Assembly: GCA_001897035.1 (NCBI GenBank)
Contig: MKRS01000384.1
Coordinates: 1-9,070 of the forward strand
Reading direction: 5' to 3'
From: Bacteroidales bacterium 45-6
Lineage (GTDB): Bacteria > Bacteroidota > Bacteroidia > Bacteroidales > Dysgonomonadaceae
Length of the DNA: 9,070 nt
Shown here: one piece after another, positions 1 to 7,498 of the stretch
Position numbering within the stretch: the first letter of the stretch is position 1
How the letters are laid out: each line of letters begins with the position of its first letter
Made by a program: the position numbers and the translations under genes
Notes under the pieces: generated by a model
Told to the model about the DNA's origin: nothing
The model's database searches: none
Seen by the model: only the letters and a program-made list of their open reading frames with translations

Positions 1-41
1 TCTTCGGGAACAATGGTCGGAATATAAGTGCAATAAGACAT
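1..41 (-). CDS. Possible start of a further downstream gene (partial)
   Basis: After the stop of the metallo-hydrolase gene there are 25 bases, then an ATG (39-41) opening a frame that stays open to the window edge and reads MSYCTYIPTIVPE. It has no recognisable domain and I do not know the product. The call rests only on position (same strand, close behind a gene, open frame), and 13 codons can be open by chance. No clear ribosome binding site is visible. If real, it would be co-transcribed with the metallo-hydrolase gene. Confidence 0.3.
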   Translation of the reverse strand, partial: MSYCTYIPTIVPE

Positions 42-66
42 AAAAATTGGAGGTTTATAAATATTT

Positions 67-1488
67 TCAATCGATTGTGAATTCTTCGCCTTGGGCAGGT
101 ATTTCAACATTTGAGAACCCTTCTTTTTCGAGAGTCTCCTTATATGCTTGCTGCACGCCGTAATCGCCGTGGACAAGAAATACTTTTCTTACCTGCCTTG
201 TGTCCTGGCACGAAAGGAAATGAATCATTTCCCTATAGTCACCATGTCCCGAGAACGACTCTATCTTCTCTATCCGGGCGTTCACCTGGTGATATTCACC
301 AAAAATGGAAATGTAGGCCAGGCCTGGTTCCTGGATTCGTGCGCCCAGAGAGGTTGGCGAGCAATAGCCCACAATAAGGATCGTGTTGTTCGGGTTGGAA
401 ATATTGTTGGCCACGTGGTGCTTGATTCGTCCGGCCTCCATCATTCCCGACGAGGAGATGATGATGCAAGGACCTTCTTTCTCGTTGAGCTGCTTGGATT
501 CTTCCACCTTTTTAATGTAATGCAAGCTATTGAAGCCAAACGGATCATCGTCGTATTCGAGTACTTCTTTCACCTCCTTGTTCATGCACTCGGTGTGCAT
601 CCGGAAGACGTCGGTGGCATTCACCGAAAGCGGGCTGTCCACATACACGTCGATGTGGGGAAGTTTCCCGGCATTGTAGAAGTTATTCAACACAAAAACA
701 ATCTCCTGGGTTCGCCCGATGGCAAAGGACGGGATTATCAATTTCCCTTTCCGCTCCACGCAGGTTTCGGTGATAATGCGCAGCAAGTCCTCTTCCGACT
801 CCTTTTCGGCAGTATGCAAGCGGTCGCCATAGGTTGACTCAGTGATGAGGTAGTCGCATTGCGGAAACGGCACGGGAGGATGGATGATGCGGTTGTGGGG
901 ACGACCAATGTCGCCCGTGTATGCCAAGCGAATGACTTTGCCGTCTTCCCTTATTTCCAGATTCACCACACCGCCACCCAGCATGTGACCCGTGTTCGTG
1001 AATTTGACACTGATGTTGCTTTCGCCTTTTTTACCTGTGATGTTGAACCTACGGTTATAGGCTACGCCAATAAACAATTCCATGCAGGCCTCTGCATCCT
1101 CGACAGTGTAAAGAGCTTCAACTGTCGTCTTCCCTTGTTTGATCCGTTTTTTGTTGAACCATTCTACGTCTGTCTCCTGAATGTGGCCACTGTCGGCGAG
1201 CATGATCGAGCAGAGGTCACGGGTGGCGTTGGTGCAAATGATTGAGCCGCGAAATCCGTTTTTATAGAGGTAGGGGATCAATCCCGAATGATCGATGTGG
1301 GCGTGCGACAAGATCAGGTAGTCGATGGAGGAAGGGTCGAAACCTAATTCCCGGTTTTTGCTGTCTGTTTCCAGCCCTTTCCCTTGAAACATGCCGCAGT
1401 CGAGAAGAATTTTTATCCCATCGTTGCATGTGATTAAGTGTTTGCTACCCGTCACTTCGCGTGCAGCTCCGATAAATTGGATTTTCAT
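67..1488 (-). CDS. MBL-fold/beta-CASP metallo-hydrolase, probable RNA-processing nuclease
   Basis: A 473-residue, apparently complete cytoplasmic protein with no signal peptide. The N-terminal metallo-beta-lactamase fold has the zinc motif SHAHIDH (His62, His64, Asp66, His67), then His168 in NTGHMLG and Asp193 in YTGDIGR. The beta-CASP part follows with TESTYGD (Glu217), IPSFAIGRTQE, the SSSGMMEAGR segment and, near the C-terminus, SGHGD and VHGD histidines. This is the layout of bacterial and archaeal homologues of CPSF-73/Ysh1 and of the Thermus TTHA0252-type RNases, and the length fits. All metal-binding residues seem present, so it should be active. The family acts on RNA (endonuclease and/or 5'-3' exonuclease), but the substrate here cannot be told. 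It stands alone behind a 580-bp spacer with its own candidate promoters and ends in TGA. The start is the ATG giving MKIQFIGAAREVTGS, the usual N-terminus of the family. DNA-repair beta-CASP proteins are less likely because they lack this compact form. Confidence 0.9.
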   Translation of the reverse strand: MKIQFIGAAREVTGSKHLITCNDGIKILLDCGMFQGKGLETDSKNRELGFDPSSIDYLILSHAHIDHSGLIPYLYKNGFRGSIICTNATRDLCSIMLADSGHIQETDVEWFNKKRIKQGKTTVEALYTVEDAEACMELFIGVAYNRRFNITGKKGESNISVKFTNTGHMLGGGVVNLEIREDGKVIRLAYTGDIGRPHNRIIHPPVPFPQCDYLITESTYGDRLHTAEKESEEDLLRIITETCVERKGKLIIPSFAIGRTQEIVFVLNNFYNAGKLPHIDVYVDSPLSVNATDVFRMHTECMNKEVKEVLEYDDDPFGFNSLHYIKKVEESKQLNEKEGPCIIISSSGMMEAGRIKHHVANNISNPNNTILIVGYCSPTSLGARIQEPGLAYISIFGEYHQVNARIEKIESFSGHGDYREMIHFLSCQDTRQVRKVFLVHGDYGVQQAYKETLEKEGFSNVEIPAQGEEFTID

Positions 1489-1550
1489 AAGATTGAATTT
1501 TTCTGTTCGGTGGTATAGAATAAAGTAGTAAACTCAGGTTTATTGCTTAT

Positions 1551-1584
1551 CAAAGATAAAGTTTTTTTGCATTTGAGAGGACAA
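1551..1584 (-). promoter_or_regulatory. Candidate proximal promoter of the metallo-hydrolase gene
   Basis: On the minus strand TATCTTTG (1551-1558) matches the Bacteroidota -7 consensus TAnnTTTG. The nearest -33-like TTG (1582-1584) is 23 bases upstream, longer than the usual spacing near 19, so the match is partial. Transcription would begin about 55 bases before the ATG at 1488. Confidence 0.35.
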
Positions 1585-1737
1585 GCGTCGGGAATAATTT
1601 TGTTGTTTGCAGTTCCTGCGAGAGAGAGTGTGATTTCGGAAAATGTTGAACTTTCCAGAATGGGGAGTCAGTGATTCTTACAAGAGAATGGGGCTATAAA
1701 CAAAAAACGGATACATCACGCATCCCTTCTCATTTTT

Positions 1738-1764
1738 GTTCAAAATGGATAATCCATTTTGAAC
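1738..1764. repeat. 27-bp perfect palindrome
   Basis: GTTCAAAATGGAT (1738-1750) and its exact reverse complement ATCCATTTTGAAC (1752-1764) flank a single base. In RNA this folds to a stem of about 11-12 pairs with a tiny loop. On the minus strand it is followed by a run of A, and on the plus strand by GCATCA, so it lacks the T-tract of an intrinsic terminator. It could be a protein-binding operator, an mRNA-stabilising hairpin or a remnant of a small palindromic repeat. The heptamer ACGCATC occurs on both sides (1718-1724 and 1763-1769). Confidence 0.85.
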
Positions 1765-1784
1765 GCATCAAATAAACTAATCAA

Positions 1785-1883
1785 ACCTAAAAAAACAATC
1801 TAAATTTACCTAAATGGGCCTGATACCCTCTGAATAACCAAAATTTCAATCTTCTTACCTAAATAAACCTTGATGACCTAAAT
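1785..1883 (-). repeat. Degenerate short repeat block (ATTTAGGT units)
   Basis: Read on the minus strand, ATTTAGGT occurs exactly three times (complement of 1876-1883, 1857-1864 and 1808-1815), with a fourth partial copy TTTAGGT at 1785-1791. Related words such as ATTTAGAT and AAGGTTTATTT lie between them. The unit starts are 19, 49 and 23 bases apart, so this is a decayed or loosely spaced array rather than a clean tandem repeat. Confidence 0.6.
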
Positions 1884-1902
1884 CTCTCATTGATTCATGA
1901 TA

Positions 1903-1933
1903 CAAAAATAGCCACTGTTTTTTACATAGCAAA
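1903..1933 (-). promoter_or_regulatory. Consensus Bacteroidota promoter, distal to the metallo-hydrolase gene
   Basis: On the minus strand TTTG (complement of 1930-1933), a 19-base spacer and TATTTTTG (complement of 1903-1910) match the published Bacteroidota consensus TTTG-N19-TAnnTTTG exactly. A start near 1896 would give a leader of about 400 bases before the ATG at 1488, running through the ATTTAGGT repeats and the palindrome. It may drive the metallo-hydrolase gene with a long 5' UTR, or a separate small RNA. Confidence 0.55.
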
Positions 1934-2067
1934 ATATTTTCAAAGAAAAATATGTTGTTTAACATGATTTTCATATTACAGGATCAAAGGCTCAATTTCT
2001 GAAACGATTAAAGGCGTCACCAAGAACAGATACGCTCTTGATTACCAATAAAATGATAGAAAATTCA

Positions 2068-4884
2068 TTATGGCCAAACGGGATCCAGGCTTGAGGATCG
2101 ATTCCGCTGCTGGTATTTCAGATCTTGCAGCATCGACGATTTCACGCGAAACATCACAAAATAATTCTTGTAGGGACCGATGGGCACGAAAGATGCCGTG
2201 AGGCTGAAACAGTGCAAGTCGCGGGTGAGGTTGCAGGTCATATACGTGAACTTGCTGTTCTGGAAATCGTATCCGGTGCTGAATGAAAAGTTCCAGTTTT
2301 TGGTCGGCTGGATGCTTCCGCTCAAGCCGAGGTTGTGCGTCAGGCTATATTTGTATTCTTGTTTATCCCGATCGAATCGGTTCATGTTGTAAGCATAATT
2401 GAAGGAATAGTTCAGCGAGAGGCTCCATTTGACTTCATTTTTCATGTAGCCATCGCTGTCAAACGAACCTTCGTCCTTTTTCTTGCCGTTGAGAAGCCCT
2501 TTGCTTCCATTGGAAAGCGAGTCGGAACTATTCGGCGTGACTTGCTCGTCCCTATCCTTCTTCGCATTCGGATTCGCCTCTTTGCTTTTATCCGACCCTT
2601 TTCCAAACCATTTTTTAAAGGTATCTTGATTGATGGAGGGTGAGATCGAGTAGCCGGTGTTCTTCAACCGACCGATAGCTCCCGTTTTTGTCACCCGCAA
2701 CTTGTCAACGCGTTCAAGGCCTGTCTCTGTCGAATTCAATTTATAGGTGTAAGGGTCAAATGTAGCATTTACATTCACTGTCAGCGACTTGCTTAATTTC
2801 AGGCGCGTGTTCGTAGTAATATCGCTCCATCTGAATTGGGGCGCAAGCATGTTGTAGCTGGTGTTTGCCGAAAAATTATCGATCAAACTGATTATTTTTG
2901 TTCCGGTAGAGTCTTTGTCTGATTTCACCTTCATCTCCAGATTGTTGGCGATGGTAAAATTCAAGCTTCCCGATTTGCCTGTTCCGGGTGGGCTATAAAC
3001 ATTCCCGCTATATGGACTGTAGTAGTAGGTTTTTAGCTCGCCGTTTCCATCGTAGTATTGATAGGACTCATAAAACCCAAAGAATTTTGAACTGAAATCG
3101 GGCGAATAGGAGAACGAGACACTGGGGGTGAATACGTGGCGTATTTTCTTGATATAATTTCCGCCAATCAGCGGGGTAAACATTCCGTATAATTTTGTCT
3201 GCAGACTCAATGTCGTGCTGTAATTGTATGTCCGGAAAAAGCCGTATATTGTGTCCAACGGCACCAGCTTTTTTTGCTCATAGTCGTATGCCTGATGCGA
3301 TTTGTGCGTGTGCCATTGCTCATTGTAAGTAATGGAAGGCGTGATGCTGATGTAGTTGAATAGGTTGAAGGTGGCACCGATCGGCATGCTGTGCTGCGCG
3401 CCGTTCTTCCAATCTTTCACTAAGTTGGATTTGAAGAGTTTGTCTTCTTTGGTCGTGATGCGGTTGCTAAATGACCCGGAATAGTTCAAGTATATTTTTT
3501 CGTACCACCGTTCCGATCCCACGGCATTTTTCCTCTTGAAGGGATATATTCTGCTCATATTGATCGACAAGTTGGGCAGGGTCAAATCTACCGTGGAGTC
3601 GGACGATCGTTGGGAAATCTGCATGGAAGCGGAAAGGCTCCATTTCGAATTGGGAAACGTCTGCGACAAATTCACCGAAGAGCTTTTGACATTGGAGGTG
3701 TAGTCCGATGTGGTCATCGAATACAGGCTATTGTGGTTGTAGGAGCTGGTCTGGTAGTTCACGCTTGCCGAAAGCTGCCGGAAAGCATTGGCTTTGGCAT
3801 CCTGGCTGTGCGTCCACCTGATGCTGAAGTCTTTTGCCACCGAATAGCTGGAAGGTATTTCCTTGTCTCCGGTTTTTCTCACGATGTAGTTCCCGGTAAA
3901 TGTTCCTGAATATTTGTAGCGTTTGCGATAGGTGGATTGGGCGTTCACGCCCCACGATCCTTTCGTGTAAATATCGCCAGTGAGCGCCAAATCCACGTTG
4001 TCATTGATTGCAAAATAGTAACCACCTTCCGTGAGTCCGAACCCTCGCTCCAACTCATCGGCATAGGAAGGGAAGATGATACCCGACGAATATTTGCTGG
4101 TGAACGGGAAGAAGGCAAACGGAATGGCCAAAGGAAGCGGGACATCTTCCACCACCAGATAGGCCGGGCCAGTGACGACGTCCTTCTTGGGTCTCACTTT
4201 TGCTTTTGTCAAATTCAGGTAGAAGTGAGGGTGGTCGTGGTCGTCGCAGGTGGTATATTTGCCATCACACATGAAGAATGATCCATCGTCGTTTTTCTTT
4301 GCTTTCTCGGCCACGATATAGCCTTCCCCTTGCTGGGTGACAACGTGCGTTATGTATCCTTTTTTTGTTTTGAAATTGTATTTGATCGTTTTGGCTTCGT
4401 ATTTGTCGCTTGAGCCTTGAGAAAACTCAGGGTATCCGAATTCTTTCCCTAAGGAATCGACACCGTATTTGGCCCACACGATACTGCTATCCATGTTGGT
4501 GGTGAGGTATTCTCCTTTGAGTCCCAGATCCTTGTATTTCACCTCGGCATTTCCATACAGGTAGGCCCAATTGCCTTCTGTGAACACAATGGAATCTTTT
4601 GATGCATAATTCACGGTGGCATCCAAAGCCTGCCGCTTCATCCGGACACTATCTTTGGAGATCGAGTCGTTCGCAATCGAGTCGTTGCCCGATCTGGCAC
4701 GCTCTCCATTACCAGCAACCGCCCGCGGTCTGGAAGGCCTATTATCTTGCTTGCTTGCGCTTTGGACGGGATGTGAGGCAGTATTTCCCGGCTTCTGATT
4801 TTGAAGAGGTAATGCTACTCCTGCTACTGTCATCAAGAGAAATAATGCCAAAATCGGATATGTTCCTATGCGGGAATGCTTCAT
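2068..4884 (-). CDS. lptD: LPS assembly outer-membrane protein LptD
   Basis: A 938-residue outer-membrane protein that, with the lipoprotein LptE, inserts lipopolysaccharide into the outer leaflet. The N-terminus has a signal peptide (hydrophobic residues about 10-25, likely cleavage near Ala24), then a Ser/Asp-rich linker (about 30-85) and an OstA/LptA-like beta-jellyroll domain (about 88-195, with EGNWAYLYGNAEVKY). The CDGKYTTCDDHDHPHF segment (206-221) leads into the C-terminal beta-barrel of alternating aromatic strands. A charged, low-complexity loop interrupts the barrel at about 761-816 and is probably extracellular. The segment TRDLHC near residue 890 is typical of Bacteroidota LptD. 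The length fits that phylum's form, which is longer than the roughly 780 residues of E. coli LptD. The only cysteines are 206, 213, 884 and 892. The gene ends in TAA and has its own promoter just upstream. No other lpt gene is in the window. Confidence 0.9.
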   Translation of the reverse strand: MKHSRIGTYPILALFLLMTVAGVALPLQNQKPGNTASHPVQSASKQDNRPSRPRAVAGNGERARSGNDSIANDSISKDSVRMKRQALDATVNYASKDSIVFTEGNWAYLYGNAEVKYKDLGLKGEYLTTNMDSSIVWAKYGVDSLGKEFGYPEFSQGSSDKYEAKTIKYNFKTKKGYITHVVTQQGEGYIVAEKAKKNDDGSFFMCDGKYTTCDDHDHPHFYLNLTKAKVRPKKDVVTGPAYLVVEDVPLPLAIPFAFFPFTSKYSSGIIFPSYADELERGFGLTEGGYYFAINDNVDLALTGDIYTKGSWGVNAQSTYRKRYKYSGTFTGNYIVRKTGDKEIPSSYSVAKDFSIRWTHSQDAKANAFRQLSASVNYQTSSYNHNSLYSMTTSDYTSNVKSSSVNLSQTFPNSKWSLSASMQISQRSSDSTVDLTLPNLSINMSRIYPFKRKNAVGSERWYEKIYLNYSGSFSNRITTKEDKLFKSNLVKDWKNGAQHSMPIGATFNLFNYISITPSITYNEQWHTHKSHQAYDYEQKKLVPLDTIYGFFRTYNYSTTLSLQTKLYGMFTPLIGGNYIKKIRHVFTPSVSFSYSPDFSSKFFGFYESYQYYDGNGELKTYYYSPYSGNVYSPPGTGKSGSLNFTIANNLEMKVKSDKDSTGTKIISLIDNFSANTSYNMLAPQFRWSDITTNTRLKLSKSLTVNVNATFDPYTYKLNSTETGLERVDKLRVTKTGAIGRLKNTGYSISPSINQDTFKKWFGKGSDKSKEANPNAKKDRDEQVTPNSSDSLSNGSKGLLNGKKKDEGSFDSDGYMKNEVKWSLSLNYSFNYAYNMNRFDRDKQEYKYSLTHNLGLSGSIQPTKNWNFSFSTGYDFQNSKFTYMTCNLTRDLHCFSLTASFVPIGPYKNYFVMFRVKSSMLQDLKYQQRNRSSSLDPVWP

Positions 4885-4922
4885 CTAAATCAAAGTACAA
4901 TGAATGTAGCTGCTTTTGGCTG

Positions 4923-4953
4923 CAAAGCTAACTATTTTTAGACACTATCTCAA
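4923..4953 (-). promoter_or_regulatory. Promoter of lptD
   Basis: On the minus strand TTG (complement of 4951-4953), a 20-base spacer and TAGCTTTG (complement of 4923-4930) fit the Bacteroidota promoter TTTG-N19/20-TAnnTTTG. Transcription would start near 4917, giving a leader of about 30 bases before the lptD ATG at 4884. Confidence 0.6.
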
Positions 4954-5108
4954 TATCTAAAAGCTATTTTAATGACGAATGTCTGCCTGCTTAAGAAATA
5001 ATAAGGATTTCCCAGACCTTTAGAAACAAGAAAATGGAAAGGCTGGGACCTTGAAAACAAACCGATTCCCGATCATGGCGGGCAAACGGTTTATCCCCTT
5101 CTCTGGGA

Positions 5109-5144
5109 TAAAAAGTAAATGCCCGCAGAACCAATCCGCAGGCA
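5109..5144 (-). terminator. Probable intrinsic terminator of the hydroxyproline operon
   Basis: On the minus strand, about 37 bases after the oxidoreductase stop, GCCTGCGGA pairs with TCTGCGGGC across a 5-base loop (plus-strand 5121-5143). A flanking T-A pair makes 10 pairs in all, two of them G-U. It is followed by ATTTACTTTTTA, an interrupted T-tract. A second 7-bp hairpin (TTATCCC/GGGATAA, 5091-5111) follows directly and overlaps the end of the tail. The remainder of 4885-5180 holds only the lptD promoter and leader. Confidence 0.6.
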
Positions 5145-5180
5145 AATAGCAAAAGATAACACTAAAACAATCTAAATACC

Positions 5181-6422
5181 TTAACGCTCTATTCTGAAAG
5201 GATTTAGATCGAGGCTGGTTTTCTCGCCTCCTATAAGTTCGGACAGCAACAAGCCAGTGGCCGGGGCAAGCGTAACTCCCATCATGGAGTGCCCTGTGCC
5301 GACAAACACATTTGAATAAGCTTTTAATTTTCCTATAAAAGGCAAACCGTCGAACGAGCAAGGACGGTGTCCCTGCCAGATTTCCGAATCGCCGATGCTC
5401 ATACCCGTTTGGGTCGGGTAGAATTCTCCGACAGCCTTAATAACTTGTTGAACTCGGGGATGGCGTATTTTCATGTCTCCAAAACCAACTTCCATCCCTC
5501 CTCCAAACTGAGTCAACCCGTTTCCGAGGGGAGTCACCGCCACGTTGGCGTCCGACAAAAGGGCGGGATAATGGATCGGAGCCTTGGCCTCCACTTTGAA
5601 GCTATAGCCTTTTCCGGGTTGGACGGGAACACGCACCTGAAGTTTTTTCAGCACAGGCAAGCTCCACATCCCAGCCGAAACAACAATCTCGTCAAAAGGA
5701 ATGGTGCCTTTGGAAGTGACCACTGCAGTGGCCTTCACGCCTTCGGTAAGAATATCCGTCACCTCGCATCCAGTCAATATTTTCACCCCCAGCTTCGGCA
5801 ATGCCTTTTGCAAAGATTGCATCAAAGCCGCAGGATTCAGGTGGTCGTCGGAATGGTAATGCACACCACCTGAAACTAACGGCAGTGTATCCGGCTCCAG
5901 CTTATGCACATCGGCAGCCGAAAGGTTGCTTACGTTCAATCCCGCTTTCCGGGCGATTTCCGCTTCGTGCCTTAACTCTTCGCCCACTTTTTCCGATTTG
6001 TAAAGCATCAATAGACCTTTCTGCCAAAAAGGAAAATCCAGGTCGCCGCTCTTTTTCAAATCCTCATACAGGCTTTTACTAAGCAAGCTAAGATCCTTCA
6101 AGATGGGAATCGATTTTTCCACATGCTCATTGGTAGCCGCACCCAAAAAGCGCATATACCAATGAATCAAATCGGCAGAAGGAAACATTCGGGCCGCAAC
6201 GGGCGAGCTGGCCTTGAACATATTCTTCAGCCCCTTACGCAACATTTCGGGTGATGCAAATGGAATAACATGACTCGGGACTATGAGTCCGGCATTGCCA
6301 TACGAACAGCCGTCCGTCATGTCTGTCCGTTCTATAACTGTCACATCGGCACCTTTTTTTTGCAAATACCAGGCCGTGAAAAGCCCGACAGCACCACCTC
6401 CAACTACAACTATTTTGCTCAT
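5181..6422 (-). CDS. FAD-dependent D-amino-acid/D-hydroxyproline oxidoreductase (DadA-like)
   Basis: A complete 413-residue DAO-superfamily flavoprotein. The N-terminal Rossmann motif VVGGGAVG (Gly8, Gly10, Gly13) and Glu31 at the end of the second strand bind the ADP part of FAD. GCSYGNAGLI follows at 38-47, as in DadA-type proteins. The C-terminal GTGHSMMGVTLAPATG segment is the second FAD-contacting motif. There is no signal peptide or strong membrane helix. It follows the 4-hydroxyproline epimerase by 65 bases on the same strand, so the likely substrate is cis-4-hydroxy-D-proline, oxidised to delta1-pyrroline-4-hydroxy-2-carboxylate. Homologues in such clusters act as dehydrogenases passing electrons to the respiratory chain, or sometimes as oxidases, and the sequence alone does not decide. 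General D-amino-acid dehydrogenase activity is the alternative. The start ATG directly precedes the first strand of the FAD fold, and the gene ends in TAA. Confidence 0.85.
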   Translation of the reverse strand: MSKIVVVGGGAVGLFTAWYLQKKGADVTVIERTDMTDGCSYGNAGLIVPSHVIPFASPEMLRKGLKNMFKASSPVAARMFPSADLIHWYMRFLGAATNEHVEKSIPILKDLSLLSKSLYEDLKKSGDLDFPFWQKGLLMLYKSEKVGEELRHEAEIARKAGLNVSNLSAADVHKLEPDTLPLVSGGVHYHSDDHLNPAALMQSLQKALPKLGVKILTGCEVTDILTEGVKATAVVTSKGTIPFDEIVVSAGMWSLPVLKKLQVRVPVQPGKGYSFKVEAKAPIHYPALLSDANVAVTPLGNGLTQFGGGMEVGFGDMKIRHPRVQQVIKAVGEFYPTQTGMSIGDSEIWQGHRPCSFDGLPFIGKLKAYSNVFVGTGHSMMGVTLAPATGLLLSELIGGEKTSLDLNPFRIER

Positions 6423-6487
6423 GACAAAAAAAATTACTGAATTATTGAATCTCTGAATTACAGGATCACATGGTCACATGGACACCA
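6423..6487. repeat. Spacer with small internal repeats between epimerase and oxidoreductase genes
   Basis: This 65-base gap holds two copies of CTGAATTA (6437-6444, 6453-6460) with TATTGAATC between them, and a direct tandem duplication of TCACATGG (6466-6473, 6474-6481). No terminator is visible, so the two genes are probably still co-transcribed. Confidence 0.6.
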
Positions 6488-7492
6488 TTAAATAACTTGA
6501 AAACCGTGTGAATATGGATCGTCTTGGTCATCGATAAATATAGTGTTGAAGCCGGTGATTTTCGCCCAGCCCTCCACACTTGGGATAATAGCATCAAAAT
6601 CGCCCACCTTGGTCAGGCCTTCCACTCGGCCGATAAATTGGCTTCCTATGATGCTTTCGTGGATAAACTGATCTCCTTCCCCCAGCTTGCCACGAGCAAC
6701 CAACTGCGCCAAGCGCGCCGACGTACCTGTCCCGCAAGGAGAGCGGTCGATGGCTTTGTCGCCATAGAACACCGCATTGCGTCCATTCGCTTCCGGCGAA
6801 AGGGTGGCTCCCGTCCACTGAATGTGGCTGACACCTGAAATCAGGGGATTTTCGGGGTGTTGGAAACTAAAGTGTTCGTTGATGAGCTTGCGCAAAGGAC
6901 GGCTGAATGCAATCAGCTCGTCGGCCGTGTAATGCTCCAACCCTTTGAAATTTTCCTGCGGATCCACAATGGCGTAATAATTGCCACCATAAGCCACATC
7001 AAATTTCAGTCGCCCGAGAGGCGGGAAATCTATTTCCAAATCGCGCCCAGCCAAATAAGAGGCAATGTTGGTAAGTCGAACCGACTTCACTTTTTTGCCT
7101 TCCATCGTGTATTTCACGTGGATAAGTCCCGCAGGAGCTTCCATCCGCACTTCACCTGAAACTTTCGGGGTAATCAATCCTTGCTCGATAGCCACCGTGA
7201 TCGTCCCGATGGTTCCATGCCCGCACATGGGCAAACAACCACTTGTCTCGATGAAAAGCACGCCCACATCGTTGGTTGGATCCACCGGTGGATAAAGAAT
7301 GCTGCCCGACATCATGTCGTGACCGCGGGGTTCAAACATCAGCCCTTTGCGAATCCAGTCGTATTCCTTCAGGAAATGCAACCTCCTCTCGAACATGCTA
7401 TTGCCTTCGAGCAAAGGTCCGCCACCGGCAACCACCCTCACCGGATTGCCGCACGTGTGTGCATCTACACAAAAAAAAGTTTTTGAAGCCAT
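6488..7492 (-). CDS. 4-hydroxyproline 2-epimerase (proline racemase family)
   Basis: A complete 334-residue cytoplasmic enzyme of the cofactor-independent proline racemase family. Both catalytic cysteines of the two-base mechanism are present: Cys90 in MCGHGTIG and Cys253 in DRSPCGTGT, with Asp249 just before. The N-terminal FFCVDAHTCGNP strand is also typical. Having Cys rather than Thr at the second site rules out trans-3-hydroxy-L-proline dehydratase. Between a semialdehyde dehydrogenase gene and a D-amino-acid oxidoreductase gene, the expected reaction is trans-4-hydroxy-L-proline to cis-4-hydroxy-D-proline, the first step of hydroxyproline catabolism. Proline racemase is the alternative but does not fit the neighbours. 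The gene starts 6 bases after the dehydrogenase stop, in the same frame, implying tight co-transcription and perhaps coupled translation. No Shine-Dalgarno sequence is clear. It ends in TAA. Confidence 0.9.
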   Translation of the reverse strand: MASKTFFCVDAHTCGNPVRVVAGGGPLLEGNSMFERRLHFLKEYDWIRKGLMFEPRGHDMMSGSILYPPVDPTNDVGVLFIETSGCLPMCGHGTIGTITVAIEQGLITPKVSGEVRMEAPAGLIHVKYTMEGKKVKSVRLTNIASYLAGRDLEIDFPPLGRLKFDVAYGGNYYAIVDPQENFKGLEHYTADELIAFSRPLRKLINEHFSFQHPENPLISGVSHIQWTGATLSPEANGRNAVFYGDKAIDRSPCGTGTSARLAQLVARGKLGEGDQFIHESIIGSQFIGRVEGLTKVGDFDAIIPSVEGWAKITGFNTIFIDDQDDPYSHGFQVI

Positions 7493-7498
7493 ATTCGC

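Larger units (their letters stand above)
1489..2067. other. Long AT-rich non-coding spacer between lptD and the metallo-hydrolase gene
   Basis: No convincing gene lies in these 579 bases on either strand. The longest thing near the distal promoter is an 11-codon ATG frame on the minus strand within the ATTTAGGT repeats (MRDLGHQGLFR), which is too short to call. The spacer holds two candidate minus-strand promoters, a short degenerate repeat block and a perfect palindrome, each listed separately. Just after lptD there is a weak hairpin (CAAGAGC/GTTCTTG around 2021-2040) without a T-tract, so I do not call it a terminator. Confidence 0.7.

Noticed and set aside
148..837. A 229-codon plus-strand open frame opposite the metallo-hydrolase gene
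   Set aside because: It lies wholly antisense to a gene with clear motifs and resembles no known domain. It is a codon-bias shadow.
1738..1764. The palindrome as an intrinsic terminator of lptD
   Set aside because: It is over 300 bases downstream of lptD, has no T-tract on the minus strand (an A-run follows), and its natural loop is too small.
1718..1769. ACGCATC direct repeats as target-site duplications of a small transposable element
   Set aside because: One copy overlaps the palindrome arm by two bases and the interval is only 38 bases with no terminal inverted repeats at its ends.
5020..5361. A 113-codon minus-strand frame overlapping the end of the oxidoreductase gene and the spacer
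   Set aside because: It is out of frame with the well-supported oxidoreductase, has no domain, and covers the terminator hairpins.
5367..5873. A 168-codon plus-strand frame opposite the oxidoreductase gene
   Set aside because: Antisense shadow with no family resemblance and no promoter.
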